From the NCBI GenBank assembly GCA_036272735.1, contig DATAYF010000480.1:1-10020 (forward strand): 10,020 bases of DNA, given 5' to 3'. The stretch comes from DATAYF01 sp036272735. Its GTDB lineage: Bacteria; Chloroflexota; Ktedonobacteria; Ktedonobacterales; Ktedonobacteraceae. Position numbers and translations under genes: made by a program. Shown one piece after another: positions 6,883 through 10,020 of this stretch. How positions within the stretch are numbered: the first letter of the stretch is position 1; every line of letters begins with the position of its first letter. The notes under the pieces are model-generated. The model did not search any database, was not told where the DNA came from, and was given only the letters and a program-made list of their open reading frames with translations.

Positions 6883-6890
6883 CGATATTT

Positions 6891-8069
6891 GTGAAGAGAA
6901 AATCGACGACACCTTTAAAAGCCGCCAGGATCAGGAAAAGTTGGACACAAGCATTTGTCAGTAGTCAGATAGGCGTGAGTCCCTATACCTATGCACGCTG
7001 GGAATCAGGCAGCCAGACGCCGCGCAACTCTTCAATTCACGCCTTATGTAGCGTCTTCGATATGTCTCCCGAGGAGCTTGGCTTCCAACACGTTTTTACC
7101 CAGCATATGGCATCATCACCAGCAGACGACCAGCTAGATGAGCAAACGGGCGATGCGGAGATGGACGACGACCTTGCAAATCTCAACGAAGCCTTAGCGT
7201 TGTGGACCCTCGGCGTCAACTCGTGCTGGCACCTCTATACGACCGGCAATCAGGCCGAGCTTGAACGCTTGCTGCCAACGTATCTCACCAACCTGAGCGG
7301 CCCAACGCTGACTCCTGGACCCAAACAAAAGACGGCCGCCAGCCTCACCGCGCAGGTCTACCAACTGATTGCCCTGCTCGAACTGCAACACGAAGATTTC
7401 GTGGCGGCGCAGGCCACAGGCACGCAAGCGCTCGTCTACAGCCAGCTTGCGAAGGACTGGAACGTCTATGTCGCCTCACAAATTCGGCTCGCCACGATTT
7501 TCGGTGCACGCAAGCGCCTGGGGTCCACGCTGAGCGCCTACAACGACGCGCTCTACTACATCAATGCCTACCCCAGCCTGATCGAACCCACCTTACAAAG
7601 CTGGGTCTTCGCGGGCCTGGGAGAGATCCAGGCCATAATGGGGCGCGAAAAAGAGGCACTGCGCTTCCTACAATTGGCAATCGCCGTCTTTCCAGAAAAA
7701 CCTAAAGATGATATGTTCGCAGCCTATGCCCATTGTGACCGCTCACTGATCTACCTTTACGAAGGCTTGATCTTTCTGCGCCTGGGTCGGCCCACAAGCG
7801 CCTGGGAGGCTTTTGCGCAGGTTGACAGCCTAAAACCAGCCCCCTCTGAGCGCATGCGCGCGGAATTCTTGCGCCACAAAACTTATACCGCGCTGGCCTT
7901 GCGCAATATGATTCAAAGCTGCATCTACCTGGAAGCCGCCACCAATTCGGCGCGTGCGATTGGCAGCGAACTCGCTCTAAGCGAGGTATTCGCGCTCTAC
8001 GAGCAAATGCTGGCCGTATGGGGCCAGGAATCGCGTGTACGCTTGCTCGCCAAACTGTTCCAGAAGTAG
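6891..8069 (+). CDS. HTH-XRE transcriptional regulator with TPR-like C-terminal domain
   Basis: With the GTG start the protein has 392 aa. Residues 9-65 form an XRE/Cro-type helix-turn-helix: LKAARIRKSWTQ, then the recognition region GVSPYTYARWESGSQTP and a helix ending in FDMSPEELGF. A short acidic, serine-containing linker (about 75-100) leads to an all-helical region (100-392) with TPR-like helix pairs, such as GLGEIQAIMGREKEALRFLQ and YEGLIFLRLGRPTSAWEAF. The C-terminus, SEVFALYEQMLAVWGQESRV, resembles the end of a large set of such proteins that I associate with Ktedonobacteria. Family knowledge suggests a DNA-binding protein whose TPR part binds a peptide or protein, but the ligand and targets are unknown. 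The gene is monocistronic and convergent with the MFS exporter. An ATG-started form of 423 aa (from 6798) is less likely, as the promoter lies inside that extension. Confidence 0.82.
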   Translation: MKRKSTTPLKAARIRKSWTQAFVSSQIGVSPYTYARWESGSQTPRNSSIHALCSVFDMSPEELGFQHVFTQHMASSPADDQLDEQTGDAEMDDDLANLNEALALWTLGVNSCWHLYTTGNQAELERLLPTYLTNLSGPTLTPGPKQKTAASLTAQVYQLIALLELQHEDFVAAQATGTQALVYSQLAKDWNVYVASQIRLATIFGARKRLGSTLSAYNDALYYINAYPSLIEPTLQSWVFAGLGEIQAIMGREKEALRFLQLAIAVFPEKPKDDMFAAYAHCDRSLIYLYEGLIFLRLGRPTSAWEAFAQVDSLKPAPSERMRAEFLRHKTYTALALRNMIQSCIYLEAATNSARAIGSELALSEVFALYEQMLAVWGQESRVRLLAKLFQK

Positions 8070-8160
8070 TGGAACCATAGAAAAGGTGAGGGCTGACTGA
8101 ACACCTTCTAATATTGGCACGACGGGCCCATTCATTGGACTAGCTTAACGCTATATAAAT

Positions 8161-8183
8161 ATCCACCGTGCTATTGCGTGGAT
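8161..8183. terminator. Weak hairpin between convergent genes
   Basis: ATCCAC (8161-8166) and GTGGAT (8178-8183) can pair around an 11-base loop. CGCGACTTCTTTATTC follows on one strand and ATTTATATAG on the other, so a weak two-way terminator between the regulator and the exporter is possible. The stem is short and may be chance. Confidence 0.3.
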
Positions 8184-8224
8184 CGCGACTTCTTTATTCG
8201 CCCATCCTTATCGTTTGTTGTATT

Positions 8225-8254
8225 GTCATGGGTGTATGCGTCATGGGTGTATGC
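8225..8254. repeat. 15-bp tandem duplication at the MFS stop codon
   Basis: The unit GTCATGGGTGTATGC occurs twice without mismatch (8225-8239 and 8240-8254). On the minus strand the second copy holds the last codons of the MFS gene (His-Pro-stop). The first copy lies just beyond the stop, so the duplication does not change the protein. Confidence 0.8.
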
Positions 8255-9461
8255 GTACGAAGATGAGCCGCAAACCTGCTCCAATACCTACGATGCAGAT
8301 GAGCAATCCACAGATGAGAAGCATTTGCGTGGGCGTGAAGCGGGTGCTTAGTATGCCGACAGTAGCAAGAACAAGTAGCGAGGACAGTTGGCCCATCGTG
8401 TCGAACAGCGCAGTAACTCTTCCTAATATGTTCAATTTCGCGTGCTCCATGACGAGGCTGCCTAGCGTCACCAAAACAAGCGCATCCCCCACTCCTGCAA
8501 AAAATGCGGCTGGTATGGCCCAGGTATAGCCCGTCGATGTCGCATACCAGATAAGGCTTCCTCCCCTCACAAAAAGTCCGACAAGCAGGAGAGCAACCTG
8601 TCGTACCTTCTTGCCAGACATCACGACCAGCAGACTTCCCACTAATCCCCCAATGCCAGAAGCCGTCCACAACAGCCCGACGCTCTCTTTAGACATGTTC
8701 AAGGATTGCTCGACAAAGAAAATGTCTACCGTGTACCACAGGGAGCCGACCAGGGAGACCACGCTACTCACGATAATCAGCAGCATCAGAAACTGATCTT
8801 GTACCGTGAATTTCACTCCATCCCATACATCAAGCCACAAAGCGTGCCACGCATCATGAAGCGACTGGTTTGAAGTGAGTGTTAGACGGTGTACCACGCG
8901 CTGCATCAACAAGAGGGAGGATGCCCCGATGCCAAAGCTACAGACATCGAAGAGCAAACCCATCTTCGGACCGTACAGCAAGAGAATGCTTGAACCCAGG
9001 GCTGGTCCAATAATCAGAGCACCCGACTGCGTCACACGCAAGAGTGCCTGGGCCTGAACAATCTCCTCTTTCTCAACTAGCAGGTGAATGGTTACATTTT
9101 TTGCCGGGTTGAAGAGACTTCCCACAACTGCGGTGCAAAAGCTGACCACGTAAATGTACCACGGCAAGATTGACGTGGAGACAAGGAGGAGCGAGCCAAC
9201 AAGTATTGTGCGTAGAATATCACAGGCCATCATCGTTATGCGTGGATTCTTACAATCAGCTAGTACGCCTGCAAGCGGGCCGATGCACAAAGACGGAAGC
9301 ATTTCGGTTGCCGCAACACCAGCGACATGGGCAGAATCGTTCGTGAGCATTCCTACCCAGATGGGAAGCGTTACCTCGATAACCGCGTCGCCAAGTTGCG
9401 AGAGACTCTGACCGAACCAGAGAAAGGCAAAGTTCCGGTTGATGAACCAGGTATGTTTCAT
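8241..9461 (-). CDS. MFS transporter, probable drug or metabolite exporter
   Basis: A 406-aa very hydrophobic protein with the size and hydrophobic pattern of a 12-span major facilitator. It opens NRNFAFLWFGQSLSQLGDAV (9-28), typical of the MFS_3 group that includes macrolide-efflux and enterobactin-exporter-like proteins. The loop between spans 2 and 3 carries a motif A variant, GPLAGVLADCKNPR (61-74), in which the usual D-R-x-G-R is partly replaced. FNPAKNVTIHLLV (117-129) and LGRVTALFDTMGQL (346-359) are further MFS_3-like segments. It should work as a proton-driven exporter in the cytoplasmic membrane; the substrate cannot be predicted. AAAGGA (minus strand, 9476-9471) lies 9 bases before the ATG. 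The gene stands alone, faces the HTH-TPR regulator tail to tail and lies next to a transposon-type gene, so recent acquisition is possible but not shown. Confidence 0.88.
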   Translation of the reverse strand: MKHTWFINRNFAFLWFGQSLSQLGDAVIEVTLPIWVGMLTNDSAHVAGVAATEMLPSLCIGPLAGVLADCKNPRITMMACDILRTILVGSLLLVSTSILPWYIYVVSFCTAVVGSLFNPAKNVTIHLLVEKEEIVQAQALLRVTQSGALIIGPALGSSILLLYGPKMGLLFDVCSFGIGASSLLLMQRVVHRLTLTSNQSLHDAWHALWLDVWDGVKFTVQDQFLMLLIIVSSVVSLVGSLWYTVDIFFVEQSLNMSKESVGLLWTASGIGGLVGSLLVVMSGKKVRQVALLLVGLFVRGGSLIWYATSTGYTWAIPAAFFAGVGDALVLVTLGSLVMEHAKLNILGRVTALFDTMGQLSSLLVLATVGILSTRFTPTQMLLICGLLICIVGIGAGLRLIFVRIHP

Positions 9462-9603
9462 AGTTCCATGTCCTTTGAAGGATAGTGTCGGCCATTATGA
9501 AGGAAGTGATGCATACCTGGCAGAAGAGTGATTTATGCAGAAGAGCGCACAATGAACGTGGGCAAAGGGCGAAGAGCGATAGCTAACGAGGTCAAGCAGA
9601 GAC

Positions 9604-9628
9604 TGCACTCACCAGCAGTATGAGTGCA
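9604..9628. promoter_or_regulatory. Operator-like inverted repeat upstream of the MFS gene
   Basis: TGCACTCA (9604-9611) and TGAGTGCA (9621-9628) are perfect complements with a 9-base spacer, about 145-165 bases upstream of the MFS start codon. The spacing fits a dimeric regulator site, but an RNA hairpin is also possible. Confidence 0.45.
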
Positions 9629-9656
9629 CATACCTACATCTTTTCAGCGTTTCTCT

Positions 9657-9699
9657 CTTCAGCCGCATAAGCTCATACGCCAGGCTTACACGGCTGAGG
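9657..9699. repeat. Imperfect long hairpin (9 bp + internal loop + 5 bp)
   Basis: Bases 9657-9665 pair with 9691-9699 (core TCAGCCG with CGGCTGA, one G-U further out). After a symmetric 2x2 mismatch (CA/CA), TAAGC (9668-9672) pairs with GCTTA (9684-9688) around an 11-base loop. Such imperfect hairpins are typical both of IS200/IS605 ends and of structured leader RNAs. The assignment is open. Confidence 0.5.
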
Positions 9700-9876
9700 T
9701 GTGGATGATGCGTTGTGATTGAGGATGGAAAGAGGCTCGTGGGTAGACACTGTAAGTGTGCAAACCACGGCCTGCAATGATATTCCACATAGCCATCATA
9801 TTACCATATAGCGTGCACCACGATCAAGATTGGCAAGTCCTTCATCGGGGGATTCGCTGGCAATCTATCGTGAATT

Positions 9877-9924
9877 CGGCGTCAGAGGACCCCTGGCTTC
9901 GAGCTATGGGGATGAATGACGCCG
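9877..9924. repeat. Nested hairpin close to tnpB, candidate left-end structure
   Basis: CGGCGTCA (9877-9884) pairs perfectly with TGACGCCG (9917-9924). Inside, CCCC (9890-9893) pairs with GGGG (9908-9911), and GGCT (9895-9898) with AGCT (9902-9905) around a 3-base loop. It lies about 20 bases upstream of the tnpB -35 box. Subterminal imperfect hairpins are the sites recognised by the TnpA of IS200/IS605 elements, so this is a candidate left-end hairpin, though it may just be a regulatory site. Confidence 0.45.
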
Positions 9925-9944
9925 TTCCTTTCCGCATTTTCTTG

Positions 9945-9973
9945 TTGACTTCCTACAGCGTGTATGTTAAAAT
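9945..9973 (+). promoter_or_regulatory. Promoter of the tnpB gene
   Basis: TTGACT (9945-9950), exactly 17 bases and TAAAAT (9968-9973) are near consensus. Transcription would start about 7 bases later, at or next to the A of ATG 9981, and no Shine-Dalgarno sequence precedes that ATG. The transcript is therefore predicted to be leaderless. Confidence 0.7.
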
Positions 9974-9980
9974 GTAGAGT

Positions 9981-10020
9981 ATGGAACAGAAACGCGCGTA
10001 CAAATTCAGGTGTTATCCTA
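9981..10020 (+). CDS. tnpB: IS200/IS605-type TnpB (OrfB) protein, 5' end only
   Basis: Only the first 13 codons lie in the window: MEQKRAYKFRCYP. The pattern K-x-Y-K-F-R-x-Y-P is the characteristic N-terminus of TnpB/OrfB proteins of IS200/IS605 and IS1341-type elements (usually continuing T-x-x-Q). TnpB is an RNA-guided DNA nuclease with a RuvC-like domain, the ancestor family of Cas12; its catalytic residues, zinc finger and guide RNA lie beyond the window. The gene is read from a promoter that puts the first transcribed base at about the start codon. No tnpA is seen upstream, so it may belong to a TnpB-only element or the tnpA may lie elsewhere. Confidence is limited by the short visible part. 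Confidence 0.8.
   Translation, partial: MEQKRAYKFRCYP

Larger units (their letters stand above)
9462..9980. other. Non-coding region rich in inverted repeats between MFS and tnpB
   Basis: This stretch separates the leftward MFS exporter from the rightward tnpB. It holds three inverted repeats (9604-9628, 9657-9699, 9877-9924) and the tnpB promoter (9945-9973). It probably contains the MFS promoter, which I could not place with confidence, and the left end of the IS200/IS605-type element, whose exact boundary cannot be read from this side alone. The open frame 9756-9977 is considered chance. Confidence 0.55.

Noticed and set aside
6798..6890. N-terminal extension of the HTH-TPR regulator from ATG 6798
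   Set aside because: The strong promoter lies inside the extension, the ATG has no RBS, and a GTG with good RBS directly precedes the HTH domain.
8225..8254. Considered as the start of a CRISPR-like or iterated binding-site array
   Set aside because: Only two directly abutting 15-base copies and no spacers; a simple tandem duplication explains it.
8194..8670. Minus-strand open frame of 158 codons overlapping the MFS gene
   Set aside because: Same strand but another frame within the MFS coding sequence; cysteine- and histidine-rich shadow composition, no membrane pattern, with the THTPM repeat explained by the 15-bp duplication.
9462..9475. Three-codon upstream frame ATG-GAA-CTA-TGA overlapping the MFS start codon
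   Set aside because: The purine tract lies only one base from that ATG but at normal spacing from the MFS ATG; a frame this short is easily due to chance.
9756..9977. Open frame of 73 codons before tnpB
   Set aside because: No RBS, no recognisable motif, and it overlaps the nested hairpin and the full tnpB promoter; best explained as chance.

Overview
The window looks like chromosomal DNA of a free-living bacterium, most probably of the Chloroflexota class Ktedonobacteria. This is inferred, not proven. It rests on moderate GC, widely spaced single-gene transcription units, a soluble multi-GAF histidine kinase, an HTH protein with a long TPR-like tail, a small YtxH protein and very long perfect hairpins at gene ends. 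There are six complete genes and the first codons of a seventh. No rRNA, tRNA, CRISPR array or phage module was seen.

Layout: (1) 154-408, a small single-pass YtxH-domain membrane protein. (2) 409-922, a non-coding stretch holding a hairpin and the promoter and leader of the next gene. (3) 923-2110, an M20-family metallo-aminoacylase/amidohydrolase. (4) Convergent with it, 2164-4851 on the minus strand, a soluble histidine kinase with three GAF-type sensor regions and no response regulator nearby. A perfect 33-bp-arm inverted repeat joins the 3' ends of these two genes and includes both stop codons. (5) 4852-5389, a divergent promoter region firing the kinase leftward and the next gene rightward. 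(6) 5390-6661, an M16 (pitrilysin/MPP-like) zinc peptidase, followed 18 bases later by a second perfect inverted repeat with 27-bp arms. (7) 6891-8069, an HTH-XRE regulator with a TPR-like C-terminal region and a well-placed promoter and RBS that fix its GTG start. (8) 8241-9461 on the minus strand, a 12-TM-type MFS exporter whose stop codon lies in a 15-bp tandem duplication. (9) 9462-9980, a non-coding region rich in inverted repeats. (10) From 9981 to the window end, the start of an IS200/IS605-type TnpB protein, with a near-consensus promoter placed so that its mRNA would be leaderless.

The genes do not form an operon. Each has its own promoter and most are flanked by hairpins, so the two peptidases, the kinase, the regulator and the exporter are best read as independent housekeeping or sensory genes beside a mobile element. 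No clearly new multi-gene system is visible. The most unusual content is the non-coding structure: the two exceptionally long perfect palindromes, the possible alternative-hairpin leader of the kinase, and the palindrome cluster before tnpB.
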